This document shows, in pieces, positions 32,785 through 42,397 of a stretch of 64,000 nucleotides of DNA (positions within the stretch are counted from its first letter, which is position 1; the number at the start of each line of letters is the position of its first letter). The notes beneath the pieces were generated by a model. That model made no database searches. It had not been told where the DNA came from and saw nothing but the letters and a program-made list of their open reading frames with translations. Both the position numbers and the translations under genes were made by a program. This stretch comes from JAEYOM01 sp036260935 (GTDB lineage: Bacteria; Bacillota; Clostridia; Acetivibrionales; DTU013): positions 180,965 to 244,964 of the forward strand of contig DATALQ010000035.1 of the NCBI GenBank assembly GCA_036260935.1, written 5' to 3'.

Positions 32785-34308
32785 TCAGCTTTTTACTACC
32801 TGCAACAGTTCGTCGGATATCCTTTCTATCTCCATTACGGATGACGCAACCTGCTGCATCGCCGCAAGCTGTTCCTCCGATGCGGCTGCTATATCCTGGA
32901 GTTCCGAAATACTCTTGTGGTTGATATCGCTTATATTGCCAACGATCCCTGCCAGCTTTTCGCTGCTTTCCGCAGCCGCCGTCGTCGAACCGCTGACTTC
33001 CTGCACCATTCCGTCCATCTGTGTACCGGCTTCCGAAACCTTTTCAAAGGCAGCGCCGGCCTCGCGGATAATGTTCATCCCCTCACGGACGATAATGCTG
33101 CTCCTGTCCATTGCACCGACTGCTTCCGCAGTATGAGCGATTATTTCCTGAACAAGCTTTGCAATATCCTTTGCCGCTTTTTCCGACTTCTCGGCAAGGG
33201 AGCGTATCTCACTTGCCACAACAGCAAAGCCTTTTCCCTGCTCACCGGCTCTGGCGGACTCTATTGCCGCATTCAACGCCAGCATGTTGGTCTGTCCCGC
33301 TATCCCGGATATAATCTCAACGATATTCCCGATCTCGTTCGACTGCTCACCGAGCTGGGTAACGATTGCTCTGTTCTGCTCCGTTGCTTTCCCGATCTCC
33401 TCCATTTTATCCACTGCAACGCTGATGACTTCGCCATTGTCCTTCGTCAGTCTGCCGACGTTTCTTGATATTTCCGCGATCCTCCTGCCCTCCTGCGCTA
33501 CCAGTATGAAGGATTGCGATATCTGCTCGGCCGCCCTTTCGGCCTCCTCAACCAACTGGAGTGTGTCCTCTGAACCACTGGCTATTTTGCCCGCATTCTG
33601 AGCGATCTGTTCGTTGGCACGGGTCGTATTGTTTGTGATCTCAGAAAGCTGGTTTACGGAGCGTGACAAGGTGTCCGACGCTTCACGGGCTTTGTCCGTA
33701 ATATTGACCATACGGTCCAGCGTATCTTTCTGCTCCTCCGCACCGACAACATTTTGGAGCATCTCTCTGGTCCTTTTCGAAAGAAGGATGAAAATGACGG
33801 ATATGGCTACAAGCTCGATATCTCTTGGGATAATTATGAATATGACAAGTTCTGAAAGGTTTTCAAAATTCTTATCGATGACGCCGTTGAAGCCGGCTCC
33901 GACATACTGCGAAACCGTTACCGCAACAGCGCTCAGAATCGTCGTGAACCAGCTGAGACGGCGATTGAAATAAAGGCTGGCAATGGCAAGCGGGTATAGA
34001 TAAAGCAGAACTACGTGGTATGACAGCAGCATGGTTAGTACTGCGACCATGAGTACGGCTGCAGTAACAGTGATATATTTCAGCGCCCAGCCTTTCAGCT
34101 TCAGCAGAAATACAAGCACGGCCGGGATGAGCAGAAGTATTGTTGCTGTCGACATCGCCGCTATCATCGTACCCATCGGCACGATGAATATCCCAAGTAT
34201 ATTCAGCAGCATCGTCAGCGCTACAAAGGAAATGGTGACCAGCATTATTTGGGCTGCAAACCGGTTTGAGACCTGTTCGTTTTTTTCCAGGATCGATACC
34301 TTGTCCAT
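32785..34308 (-). CDS. Methyl-accepting chemotaxis protein with polytopic membrane sensor
   Basis: A chemoreceptor of 507 residues. Instead of two helices around an outer ligand domain it has about six membrane segments between residues 20 and 190 (VTISFVALTMLLNILGIFIV, STATILLLIPAVLVFLL, YITVTAAVLMVAVLTMLL and others) and no obvious HAMP domain. The cytoplasmic MCP signalling hairpin has the invariant tip IAGQTNMLALNAAIESARAGE near 365, which binds CheA and CheW. It probably senses a membrane or intracellular state. GGAGG precedes the ATG; a strong terminator follows. No che genes are in the window. Confidence 0.93.
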   Translation of the reverse strand: MDKVSILEKNEQVSNRFAAQIMLVTISFVALTMLLNILGIFIVPMGTMIAAMSTATILLLIPAVLVFLLKLKGWALKYITVTAAVLMVAVLTMLLSYHVVLLYLYPLAIASLYFNRRLSWFTTILSAVAVTVSQYVGAGFNGVIDKNFENLSELVIFIIIPRDIELVAISVIFILLSKRTREMLQNVVGAEEQKDTLDRMVNITDKAREASDTLSRSVNQLSEITNNTTRANEQIAQNAGKIASGSEDTLQLVEEAERAAEQISQSFILVAQEGRRIAEISRNVGRLTKDNGEVISVAVDKMEEIGKATEQNRAIVTQLGEQSNEIGNIVEIISGIAGQTNMLALNAAIESARAGEQGKGFAVVASEIRSLAEKSEKAAKDIAKLVQEIIAHTAEAVGAMDRSSIIVREGMNIIREAGAAFEKVSEAGTQMDGMVQEVSGSTTAAAESSEKLAGIVGNISDINHKSISELQDIAAASEEQLAAMQQVASSVMEIERISDELLQVVKS

Positions 34309-34477
34309 GCTTCATCCTCCGTTCCGTATAAACCTCGTATAATCAGCAAATAGAGCAAACGCTACCCAATAAGACAATCCAGCGCGCTTCGTACGCCTTA
34401 TTACCTGTTTTTATACTATTTTCATAATAATGCATAGAAAGAAGGTGGTCAACAAAATATCTGTTTTTACGACATTT

Positions 34478-35113
34478 TTATTGGATATGATCAATAAAAT
34501 GGATAGAAAGCAGCGGGTTATTTCGTCTTTCGTACCCCACATCGGTAGCCGGTCCATGCCCTGGATAAACTTCAATGGAATCGTCAAGTTCCATCAGTCG
34601 CTTCAGCGATGCGGCGAGCTTTACCGGATCACCTGCTCCGAAATCGGTCCTGCCCACTCCCAGCCTGAACAGCGTGTCTCCTGAAAAAAGCCGGTTGCCG
34701 GCACGCACACACATACTGCCGGGTGTATGTCCAGGGGTATGTATGAATTCGAGCCTTATGCCGCCGACATCAACGGAATCGCCATCCTTCACGAATATAT
34801 CCGCGGAGCCGAATATCCTATTCAACCCGAACAATGCAGAACAGTTGAGAACAGGATTTCCCAGCAAAAGCGCGTCATTCTCATGGATAATGATTTTTGC
34901 ACCAGTCGCTTCACGCAGCTTATCCGCTCTTAATACATGATCGATATGGGCATGCGTGAGTATGATATATACGAGCGATAACCGCTGTGACTCAAGTATA
35001 CTGAGGATGTCTAGGTGATCCGCCCCGGCGTCGATGACGGCTGCCATACCTGCGTCTCCAATTATGTAACAATTCGAATCCAGAAGACCCGATGTGATAG
35101 TATTGAAATACAT
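34478..35113 (-). CDS. MBL-fold metallo-hydrolase (glyoxalase II-like)
   Basis: A 211-residue zinc hydrolase of the metallo-beta-lactamase fold. Metal ligands are visible in THAHIDH near 53, HTPGHTPGS near 127, FSGDTLF near 145 and YPGHGP near 185. The sequence is closest in form to the YcbL/glyoxalase II-like proteins that lie next to relA in many clostridia; true glyoxalase II has an added C-terminal domain that is missing here. It follows relA after 43 bases and is probably co-transcribed. Substrate unknown. Confidence 0.9.
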   Translation of the reverse strand: MYFNTITSGLLDSNCYIIGDAGMAAVIDAGADHLDILSILESQRLSLVYIILTHAHIDHVLRADKLREATGAKIIIHENDALLLGNPVLNCSALFGLNRIFGSADIFVKDGDSVDVGGIRLEFIHTPGHTPGSMCVRAGNRLFSGDTLFRLGVGRTDFGAGDPVKLAASLKRLMELDDSIEVYPGHGPATDVGYERRNNPLLSIHFIDHIQ

Positions 35114-35156
35114 GTCTCAAGCACTCTTTCCCTACTAATTGGCACGGCGCCCCTGC

Positions 35157-37346
35157 CTATTGCTTATTCCTTGTTACATCAAAAACGCCGTCTACTTTTC
35201 TGAGTTTCTTTATTATCTTTTCCAACTGGTCCGTATCTATAATCTCAAGCGTCAGGTTGATAATAGCTATCTGATCGCGCGTCGTTCTGGCATTCATAGC
35301 TTTGAGCGGAATATTCGCCTCGCCTATGGCGTTGGTTACCTCCATCAACAGGGCGGTCCTGTCGTTTGCCAGAACAGTGATATCAGCCTTGTAAGCCACG
35401 TTGATTGCCGAATACCATCTGACCTCTATCAGACGTTCGTCTTCCCCCCGCGTTTCGGAAACATTTTTGCAGTCGCTCCGATGCACAGAAACGCCCCTGC
35501 CTCTGGTAATATAGCCGATAATGCTGTCGCCGGGCACCGGGTTGCAGCACCTGGACAGCCTGACCAGGCAGTTGTCGATTCCCTTTACTATAATACCGTT
35601 TTCCGGTATTGATTTCTTCTTCTTGTCCTTGTCCTTCTCCTGTCTTGCCAGCAGTTCCTGTTCGAGCTCTTCATTGAGCTCCTCAGGCTTCAGTGTCTTT
35701 CTGTACTCATCTCTGAGCCTTGTAACGACCTTGCTTGCGCTTATGCCCCCGAAGCCAACGGCTGAGAACATATCGTCGGCTGAGTTGAAATTGAATTTCT
35801 TCAGTACAATATCGACCCATTCATTCTTGAATAGCTGGTTATACGTCAAACCCTGCTTTTTAAGCTCTCTGTCAATGGATTCTCTTCCGCGCAGTATGTT
35901 TTCCTCACGGTTTTCCTTTTTGAACCATTGGTTTATCTTGTTCCTCGCCTGCGAACTCTTTACTATCTTGAGCCAGTCCCTGCTGGGCCCGTGGACTGCC
36001 GTCGATGTCAGGACTTCGATAATATCCCCGTTTTTCAGCTCATAACCCAGCTTTTCTATCTCTCCGTTTACCCGGGCTCCCATCATCTTATTCCCTACGG
36101 CGCTGTGGATGGAATATGCAAAGTCGACCGGGGTCGAGCCCTTCGGGAGGTTGACTACATCTCCTTTCGGTGTGAATACGAATACCTCGTCGGCGTAAAG
36201 GTCTACTTTTACAGTTTCCACAAATTCGTTGGCATCCCTTGTTTCCTTCTGCCATTCCAGCATCTGCCGGAGCCATACGAGCTTGTTGTCCAGTTCGCTT
36301 TTCCCGGATACGCCCTCCTTGTATTTCCAATGCGCCGCGATACCGACCTCGGCTACCTTGTGCATATCCCAGGTCCTTATCTGCACCTCGAAGGGATGGC
36401 CGGTGTGGCCGATAAGCGTGGTGTGCAGCGATTGGTACATATTGGGCTTCGGCATCGCGATATAGTCCTTGAACCTTCCCGGCATGGGCTTATATAGCTC
36501 ATGAACAAGGCCAAGCACGGCATAGCAGTCCTTGACGGAATTAACAATAACTCTGACCGCAAAAAGGTCATAAATCTGATCAAGGGTTTTATTCTGTTCC
36601 TGCATTTTGCGGTAAATACTGTAGAAATGCTTTGGCCGGCCGTCGATAGTAGTTTCGATACCGAGCTCCGTAGTCTTTGATTTGATCTCGTTAATGATTT
36701 CGGTTATATATGCTTCGCGTTCACGGCGCCTGATCGATATCTTCTCGACAAGATCATAATAATCCTTGGGATGCAGATACCTGAGGCATGAGTCTTCCAG
36801 CTCCCATTTGATCCTCGATATACCGAGCCTGTGCGCCAGAGGAGCATATATCTCCAATGTCTCCCTTGCTTTTTCCTCCTGCTTGTCCGGAGGGACATAT
36901 TTCAAGGTCTTCATATTATGCAGGCGGTCTGCCAGCTTTATAAGTATGACCCTGATATCCTTTGCCATTGCCATGAACATCTTGCGGAGGTTTTCCGCCT
37001 GCTGCTCTTCCTTGGTTGTATAAGGTATCTTGTCAAGTTTCGTGACGCCGTCGACAAGTGTTGCCGTATCCTCCCCGAATTGCGTCCTTATATCTTCTAT
37101 CGTGCAGTTCGTATCCTCGACAGTATCGTGCAGCAGACCCGCAACAATAGTAGTGCAGTCGAGTTCCAGGTCGGCAAGTATGTTGGCGACTTCGATGGGA
37201 TGGCTGATATATGGCTCCCCCGATTCTCTCAGCTGGCCTTCATGAGCCTTTTTTGCCATCTCATAGGCCTTGTCCAGTATGGATACATCACAGCCGGGAT
37301 TATATTCTTTTATTTTCATAACAAGCTTATTATACCGGTTGTCCAT
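35157..37346 (-). CDS. relA: Bifunctional (p)ppGpp synthetase / hydrolase
   Basis: Long RSH protein (729 residues) that makes and degrades the stringent alarmone. Order: HD hydrolase domain (SHPIEVANIL, LLHDTVEDT near 75, consistent with activity), synthetase domain (RPKHFYSIYRKMQEQNKTLDQIYDL near 245), TGS domain (VFTPKGDVVNLPKGSTPVDFAYSIHS near 393), zinc-finger/helical region (CCNPVPGDSIIGYITRGRGVSVHR) and a C-terminal ACT domain. The ATG chosen is five bases after GGAGG; the TTG one codon upstream is possible. A single RSH of this type is usual in Clostridia. It lies between apt and the MBL hydrolase. Confidence 0.96.
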   Translation of the reverse strand: MDNRYNKLVMKIKEYNPGCDVSILDKAYEMAKKAHEGQLRESGEPYISHPIEVANILADLELDCTTIVAGLLHDTVEDTNCTIEDIRTQFGEDTATLVDGVTKLDKIPYTTKEEQQAENLRKMFMAMAKDIRVILIKLADRLHNMKTLKYVPPDKQEEKARETLEIYAPLAHRLGISRIKWELEDSCLRYLHPKDYYDLVEKISIRRREREAYITEIINEIKSKTTELGIETTIDGRPKHFYSIYRKMQEQNKTLDQIYDLFAVRVIVNSVKDCYAVLGLVHELYKPMPGRFKDYIAMPKPNMYQSLHTTLIGHTGHPFEVQIRTWDMHKVAEVGIAAHWKYKEGVSGKSELDNKLVWLRQMLEWQKETRDANEFVETVKVDLYADEVFVFTPKGDVVNLPKGSTPVDFAYSIHSAVGNKMMGARVNGEIEKLGYELKNGDIIEVLTSTAVHGPSRDWLKIVKSSQARNKINQWFKKENREENILRGRESIDRELKKQGLTYNQLFKNEWVDIVLKKFNFNSADDMFSAVGFGGISASKVVTRLRDEYRKTLKPEELNEELEQELLARQEKDKDKKKKSIPENGIIVKGIDNCLVRLSRCCNPVPGDSIIGYITRGRGVSVHRSDCKNVSETRGEDERLIEVRWYSAINVAYKADITVLANDRTALLMEVTNAIGEANIPLKAMNARTTRDQIAIINLTLEIIDTDQLEKIIKKLRKVDGVFDVTRNKQ

Positions 37347-37536
37347 CAAATCCTCCGAAACTTCTTCAGAAGGTCCTTAGCCTGCTCTATAGTATGGCGC
37401 TCCCGCCAATATTGTTCAAAAACTTGCTTTATACCAAAGCAGCTCCATAATCCGTCAGATATAGAAGCTGCTCAGCCAAATATTCAATTTCAGGGTGAAA
37501 CCCGGCACTGTACCGGTTTGAACACCCTCCGCACGC

Positions 37537-38052
37537 TTAGAAATTTACAACGGATCTCACCTTGTAGCCCTGGAGCCTTTTTCTGCCATCGAGAAAGCCG
37601 AGTTCTATAAAAAACACAAGACCGGCAACCTCCCCGCCAAGCTTTTCTACGAGCCTGATATTGGCTTCGGTGGTACCCCCGGTAGCGAGCAGGTCGTCAA
37701 CGATAACGACTCTCTGACCCGGCTTTATCGCATCCTCGTGTATCTCAAGAACATCTTTCCCGTATTCCAGCTGATATTCGACGCTGACGGTCTTATAAGG
37801 CAGCTTGCCTTTTTTTCTTATCGGAACGAATCCCTTGCTCAGTGAATAGGCAAGCGGAGCTCCAAAAATGAATCCTCTGGACTCAGGACCGATTATCAGG
37901 TCGAATTCTCCGATTTCCTGCGCCAGCTTTTGCATCTCTTCGATGCTTTGTTTCAATGCAGCCTGATCTTGCAGGACTGTCGTTATATCGATAAAATCGA
38001 TGCCCTCTTTCGGGAAATCCGCTACATGCCTGAGTTTTTCCTTCAAATCCAT
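37537..38052 (-). CDS. apt: Adenine phosphoribosyltransferase
   Basis: Salvages adenine to AMP with PRPP. The start MDLKEKLRHVADFPKEGIDF has GGAGG eight bases upstream and gives 171 residues, the family norm; the open frame extends 14 codons further but without support. The PRPP-binding loop VVIVDDLLATGGT near 120 and the flexible-loop region YSLSKGFVPIRKKGKLP are typical. It lies between recJ and relA, the conserved recJ-apt-relA order of Firmicutes; its start is 29 bases after the recJ stop. The gap to relA (37347-37536) shows no clear structure. Confidence 0.97.
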   Translation of the reverse strand: MDLKEKLRHVADFPKEGIDFIDITTVLQDQAALKQSIEEMQKLAQEIGEFDLIIGPESRGFIFGAPLAYSLSKGFVPIRKKGKLPYKTVSVEYQLEYGKDVLEIHEDAIKPGQRVVIVDDLLATGGTTEANIRLVEKLGGEVAGLVFFIELGFLDGRKRLQGYKVRSVVNF

Positions 38053-38080
38053 TAAGTTTTCCTCCCGGATCAATAATATT

Positions 38081-40204
38081 TCAGGATGCTCCACTCAGCC
38101 TTTGAAGTTCGGAATAAAGCCTGGACGCATCAAGATCAACCTTGCCCTTATTTCCCATAAATCCGACGACCGCCGATTTTCCATCCATGGTTTCAAAAGT
38201 CATTAACCCCAGTTCGTCGAATATTTCCAGTACCCTTTTGAGCTTGAAAAAATTAATCTTAACCTTGAATTTTTCAGATATCTGTGCGCTTGCTGCAAAC
38301 AGGTCCGGAAATTCAACATTTGTTTGACTCGTCTTGGAAAAAGACTTAATAAATCTGTATACCGCCTCAAATTCATTTCTTTCCGGGATCATCTCCGCTG
38401 TGTTCAAGCAGTTCTGTTCCTTGAGAGCGAGTATTTCCCTCAGATCGATATATTTATTATAGTCATTTGATTTGCTAAAAACAATATATTTGTCGAGATC
38501 TGTATAAACGCAGGGCCTGATATCCCTGATGTTCAGTTGGAGCCTTTCGCTGCCGTTCCATTTGTTTATTTCAGGTGTAAAGGCAATGTCTATTGTCCCA
38601 CCCGCCGGACAGCAGCCGATCTGCTCTCCCAGGCCGAAGCCCACCGCCTCTGCTGAAAAGCTGCCATCGGCCAGCCGCAATTTCAGATGCTTTCCCCCGC
38701 TGAGCATTCTCACATCGCCAACATTCAAAGCCCTGTAACCGAAAACAGGGTTTGGGTTGCCCTCGCCAAAAGGCGCCATGCTTTCCAGTTCGCATACGCT
38801 GTCCTGTGTTATATCCCCCCGCTCGAGGATAGTATCCAGCTTGATGCAGGGCAGCATATCGGTATCGGTTAGTACGCCATCCGCATAAGTATTCAGTCGA
38901 TCTCTGAATTCTGCTATCTTATCTTCGTTTATTGTTATGCCGGCAGCCATTTCATGGCCCCCGAACCTTTCGAGAAGATCAGCACAGCAATTCAGTGCCT
39001 TAAATATATTGAAGCTTTTAATGCTCCTTGCGGAGCCCTTTCCTATCCCATCTTCAATTGAGATGACTATACAGGGTCTGTTATAGCGGTCCAGCAGCTT
39101 CGACGCGACTATTCCGATAACGCCGTGGTGCCAGCCTTCCCCGCACACTACGAGCACCTTTTCCCTGACAGCGTCAAGCTTTGTCCCGACATATGCAATT
39201 GCTTCTTCAAGTATCCTGTTCTCGGTATCCTGACGCCTTTTATTCTCCTCGTCCAGTTCCTTTGCCAGCGCTTCCGCCAGTACCCTGTCGTCTGTCGTGA
39301 AAAGCCTGACGCCCCTTACCGCGCTGCCGAGCCTGCCTGCTGCGTTGACCCTTGGAGCCAGGCCGAATGCCACGTTGTACGAGGTAAGCGTTTTGTCCGC
39401 GAACCCCGCTTCTCTTATAAGGGCATTCAGTCCCTGATTGGCGGAGGTCAGCATCTTTTTTATTCCGATGCCTGCGATTATCCTGTTCTCCCCCAATAGA
39501 GGGACAACATCGGCAATTGTGGCCATCGCGGCCAGATCGAGGAATTCTTCGAATTTCCCTCCGCAGCCCGACCTTGCGCAGAGTGCCTGAACGAGTTTCA
39601 GGGCGACTCCCGCGCCGCACAGCTCCTTGAACGGGTAAGCGCAGCCCGGTTTGTGCGGATTTATCACTGCTAAAGCATTCGGCAGCGTTTCCGTGCATTC
39701 ATGATGGTCCGTTATTATTACCTGTATCCCGTATTCCTGAAGGCATTTCACTTCCTCTACCGAGGTTATGCCGCAATCGACGGTTATCATGAGAGATATG
39801 CCAAAGGCTTTTATTTTCTCGGCTACCGGCATTGTCAGTCCGTAGCCGTCTTCCATCCGGTCTGGTATGTAATATTGAACTTTTGCTCCAAGCGAACCCA
39901 GAAAACGGTAAAGTATCGAAGTGCTGATAACACCGTCGACATCGTAATCACCATAGATCAATATGTCTTCACATTTTTCTACAGCCTGTAATATCCTTTC
40001 AGCGGCAGCTTCCATTCCATTCATCAGAAATGGGTCGCACAGCTTTGAAATGTCCGGTTTCAGAAATGACTTAACATATTCGCTGTCCAGAATCCCTCTG
40101 CTTACAAACACCTTTGCCAGCATCCGGGATATTCCGGCTTCCTCCGAAAGTTTTTCTGCCGCCTTATCATCAATATCCCTGTAAATCCAAAGTTTTTTAA
40201 GCAA
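38081..40204 (-). CDS. recJ: Single-stranded-DNA-specific exonuclease RecJ
   Basis: 5'-3' single-strand exonuclease for recombination and repair. DHH-family motifs are clear: ILIYGDYDVDGVISTSIL (motif I, near 80), MITVDCGI (II), IITDHHE (III) and a DHHA1 domain with GHEMAAGITI near 415; an OB fold and a C-terminal Firmicutes-type extension follow. I take a TTG eight bases after GGGAGA as the start (707 residues); a GTG five codons upstream overlaps that site. An intrinsic terminator of the upstream yqeY ends just before it, so recJ must have its own start or read-through. Confidence 0.95.
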   Translation of the reverse strand: MLKKLWIYRDIDDKAAEKLSEEAGISRMLAKVFVSRGILDSEYVKSFLKPDISKLCDPFLMNGMEAAAERILQAVEKCEDILIYGDYDVDGVISTSILYRFLGSLGAKVQYYIPDRMEDGYGLTMPVAEKIKAFGISLMITVDCGITSVEEVKCLQEYGIQVIITDHHECTETLPNALAVINPHKPGCAYPFKELCGAGVALKLVQALCARSGCGGKFEEFLDLAAMATIADVVPLLGENRIIAGIGIKKMLTSANQGLNALIREAGFADKTLTSYNVAFGLAPRVNAAGRLGSAVRGVRLFTTDDRVLAEALAKELDEENKRRQDTENRILEEAIAYVGTKLDAVREKVLVVCGEGWHHGVIGIVASKLLDRYNRPCIVISIEDGIGKGSARSIKSFNIFKALNCCADLLERFGGHEMAAGITINEDKIAEFRDRLNTYADGVLTDTDMLPCIKLDTILERGDITQDSVCELESMAPFGEGNPNPVFGYRALNVGDVRMLSGGKHLKLRLADGSFSAEAVGFGLGEQIGCCPAGGTIDIAFTPEINKWNGSERLQLNIRDIRPCVYTDLDKYIVFSKSNDYNKYIDLREILALKEQNCLNTAEMIPERNEFEAVYRFIKSFSKTSQTNVEFPDLFAASAQISEKFKVKINFFKLKRVLEIFDELGLMTFETMDGKSAVVGFMGNKGKVDLDASRLYSELQRLSGAS

Positions 40205-40225
40205 GGTTACATCTCCCACAAAAAA

Positions 40226-40245
40226 AGCCCGATTTACATCGAGCT
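40226..40245 (-). terminator. Terminator between yqeY and recJ
   Basis: AGCTCGAT-gtaa-ATCGGGCT followed by TTTTTT on the minus strand, 15 bases after the yqeY stop. It ends the rpsU-yqeY unit only a few bases before the recJ ribosome site. Confidence 0.85.
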
Positions 40246-40260
40246 TTCTCCGTTTGTTAT

Positions 40261-40704
40261 TTATCCCAATATTTTTTTGACAATCACGTTGATCATTTTA
40301 CCGTCGGCTTTGCCCTTCACCTTGGGCATGACAGCCTGCATCACCTTGCCCATATCCCTGGCTGAAGAAGCCCCGGTCTCCTCGACCGCCTGTCTTACAA
40401 TAACTTCAAGCTCCTGCTCGGATAATTGTTGAGGCACATATTTGAGTAAAATGTCGATCTCGGCTTTCAAACCTTCCACAAGGTCTGCCCTGCCGCTTTT
40501 TTCATATTCCGGCAGAACATCCCTTCTCTTTTTCAGTTCTTTTGCTATGACCTCTATTACTCCATCATCGTCGAGAGTTATCCTGTTATCTTTTTCTACC
40601 TGAAGAACTGCCGCCCTTGCCATCTGGATCGTATCCTTCCTGATGGTATCCTTTTCCCTCATGGCCGACTTCATTTCTTCAAGCAACTGTTCCTTTAGGG
40701 ACAT
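40261..40704 (-). CDS. yqeY: GatB/YqeY domain protein
   Basis: A 147-residue helical protein of the GatB/YqeY family, with similarity to the tRNA-interacting tail of GatB; its exact role is unknown, perhaps linked to tRNA amidation. Family features are MSLKEQLLEEMKSAMREKD at the start, the KKRRDVLPEYEKSGRADLVEGLKAEI helix pair and the C-terminal GKVMQAVMPKVKGKADGKMIN. GGGAGG lies seven bases before the ATG. It follows rpsU after 82 bases, the typical order. Confidence 0.95.
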   Translation of the reverse strand: MSLKEQLLEEMKSAMREKDTIRKDTIQMARAAVLQVEKDNRITLDDDGVIEVIAKELKKRRDVLPEYEKSGRADLVEGLKAEIDILLKYVPQQLSEQELEVIVRQAVEETGASSARDMGKVMQAVMPKVKGKADGKMINVIVKKILG

Positions 40705-40786
40705 TTGTAAGCCTCCCTGTGACTTATCGATACTGAGCCGTTTTGCTGAATCCGAACTGCGCCTGAGCTCAACTCAAGAAGGAAGC

Positions 40787-40963
40787 TTATTTAAACTTCC
40801 TCTTTCTAGCCGCTTCAGACTTTTTCTTTCTTCTAACACTCGGCTTTTCATAATGCTCTCTTTTTCTAACTTCAGCCAGAACGCCTGCTTTAGCGCACTG
40901 ACGTTTAAATCTCTTTAGTGCACTGTCGAGAGACTCATTTTCTTTTACCCGAACTTCAGACAT
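40787..40963 (-). CDS. rpsU: Small ribosomal subunit protein bS21
   Basis: Basic 58-residue protein of the 30S subunit near the anti-Shine-Dalgarno helix. Start MSEVRVKENESLDSALKRFK lies six bases after GGAGGG; the open frame continues 12 codons upstream without a suitable site. The CAKAGVLAEVRKREHYEKPS segment and the Arg/Lys-rich tail are diagnostic. It heads the rpsU-yqeY unit and has its own promoter. Confidence 0.97.
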   Translation of the reverse strand: MSEVRVKENESLDSALKRFKRQCAKAGVLAEVRKREHYEKPSVRRKKKSEAARKRKFK

Positions 40964-41062
40964 GTATTTCCCTCCCTCCGATGGTAGCAATTGTGCCATG
41001 AATAAGCTGCGTCTATTGCTTCATTTACTTGTGGGAATCAAGCTATGTGTAGCACACAGTAT

Positions 41063-41092
41063 ATTATATATTATACTTCAAAATAAAGTCAA
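41063..41092 (-). promoter_or_regulatory. Promoter of rpsU-yqeY
   Basis: Minus-strand TTGACT (41092-41087), 18 bases, TATAAT (41068-41063), 99 bases before the rpsU ATG. A second TATAAT seven bases closer to the -35 is too near to be used with it. Confidence 0.75.
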
Positions 41093-41139
41093 TAGAGTCA
41101 TGTCAGAATAAAAACCAATATTGACTTGTACTGATTACC

Positions 41140-42153
41140 TTAGTCCTCATAACCTAAAGGATTTTTCTCCTGCCATTTCCAGGCGTCCCTGCACATGTCG
41201 ACGATATTTCTGGTGGCTTTCCAGCCGAGTTCCCTCTCGGCTTTTGAAGGGTCAGCATAGCATTCCGGCATATCGCCGGGCCTTCTGCCCTTTATTGAAT
41301 AAGGTATCTGTCTGCCTATGGCCTTCGAGTAAGCATCGACCATCTCAAGCACACTCGTACCGCGGCCTGTTCCAAGGTTGTATTTCTCAATCCCGGGTTT
41401 TTCCTCAAGTTTCTCCAGCGCTTTGAGGTGACCGTCGGCCAGATCCAGTACATGTATATAATCCCTGATGCAGGTGCCATCCCGGGTGGGATAATCGTTT
41501 CCGAAAACACCGAGTTCCTTCAGCTTTCCCACAGCCACCTGCGATATGTACGGTACCAGATTGTTCGGTATTCCATTGGGGTCCTCCCCGATGAGTCCGC
41601 TGCCGTGCGCGCCAACCGGATTGAAATATCGGAGCAGTATTATGTTCCAGCTGTTGTCCGACACATAGATATCCCTCAATATGTCTTCTATCATCAGCTT
41701 CGTGCGTCCGTACGGGTTGACTACGCCGAGAGGCGTATCCTCTGAAAGAGGCATTTTATCAGCAGTGCCGTAAACCGTAGCGGATGAACTGAACACAAGA
41801 TTTTTCACACCGTATTTCAACATTGTCTCAAAAAGTACAATCGAGCCTGATACATTATTATGGTAATAACTGAGCGGTATGCCCACAGACTCCCCGACCG
41901 CCTTAAAGCCGGCGAAATGGATGACCGCGTCGATAGAATACCTGCAGAATATATCTTCCAGAAGGTTCCGATCCAGCATGTCACCTCTGATAAATTCGAA
42001 ACTTTTGCCTGTGATCCCGCGGATCCTGTTGAGTACCTCGGGCTTGCTGTTGCTCAGGTTATCAAGGATTATGATCTCATAACCAGCCTCCAACAGCCGT
42101 ACACAGGTATGGCTGCCGATATACCCGGCTCCTCCTGTAACAAGTATTGCCAT
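41140..42153 (-). CDS. galE: UDP-glucose 4-epimerase
   Basis: Interconverts UDP-glucose and UDP-galactose (some forms also the GlcNAc pair), 337 residues. The NAD site is VTGGAGYIGSHTC at the N-terminus; the catalytic Ser and Tyr-x3-Lys are in FSSSATVYG near 122-130 and NPYGRTKLMIEDIL near 146-153; a NLGTGRGTSVLE segment and a final GRRPGDMPECYADPSKAERELGW are typical. GGAGGG precedes the ATG by six bases. It is monocistronic, between rpsU and the divergent RiPP cluster, and may supply sugar nucleotides for the polysaccharide locus 5 kb away. Confidence 0.96.
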   Translation of the reverse strand: MAILVTGGAGYIGSHTCVRLLEAGYEIIILDNLSNSKPEVLNRIRGITGKSFEFIRGDMLDRNLLEDIFCRYSIDAVIHFAGFKAVGESVGIPLSYYHNNVSGSIVLFETMLKYGVKNLVFSSSATVYGTADKMPLSEDTPLGVVNPYGRTKLMIEDILRDIYVSDNSWNIILLRYFNPVGAHGSGLIGEDPNGIPNNLVPYISQVAVGKLKELGVFGNDYPTRDGTCIRDYIHVLDLADGHLKALEKLEEKPGIEKYNLGTGRGTSVLEMVDAYSKAIGRQIPYSIKGRRPGDMPECYADPSKAERELGWKATRNIVDMCRDAWKWQEKNPLGYED

Positions 42154-42329
42154 GGCATTCCCTCCATATGAATAATCGGCATATTTCTGCCGATGAAAAT
42201 ATTTCCTGGAATCAATTATATATCAATTTGTAATAAAAACAAGAATACCTTTTTATGCCACTATTGTAAGGCTTTAGATCAGTTATTAATTATTATTGGA
42301 TTATGTTGATATAAATTTGTATTTTCTGG

Positions 42330-42358
42330 TTGATATTTTTGGAAAAATACTATATAAT
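42330..42358 (+). promoter_or_regulatory. Promoter of the RiPP cluster
   Basis: TTGATA at 42330-42335, 17 bases, perfect TATAAT at 42353-42358, 40 bases before the ATG of the PqqD-type gene. The surrounding sequence is very AT-rich. No other good promoter is seen before the later genes of the cluster. Confidence 0.8.
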
Positions 42359-42397
42359 TCTATTATTATTGTATTTTTAGCCATAATCGGAGGGGCA

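Noticed and set aside
34320..34345. Sigma-D-type promoter before the chemoreceptor gene
   Set aside because: GCTGATTA resembles the -10 box, but no TAAA-type -35 is found at the required distance.
42296..42397. Longer N-terminus for the PqqD-type protein
   Set aside because: The extension would cover the promoter and the ribosome site; GGAGGGG directly before the ATG at 42398 sets the start.
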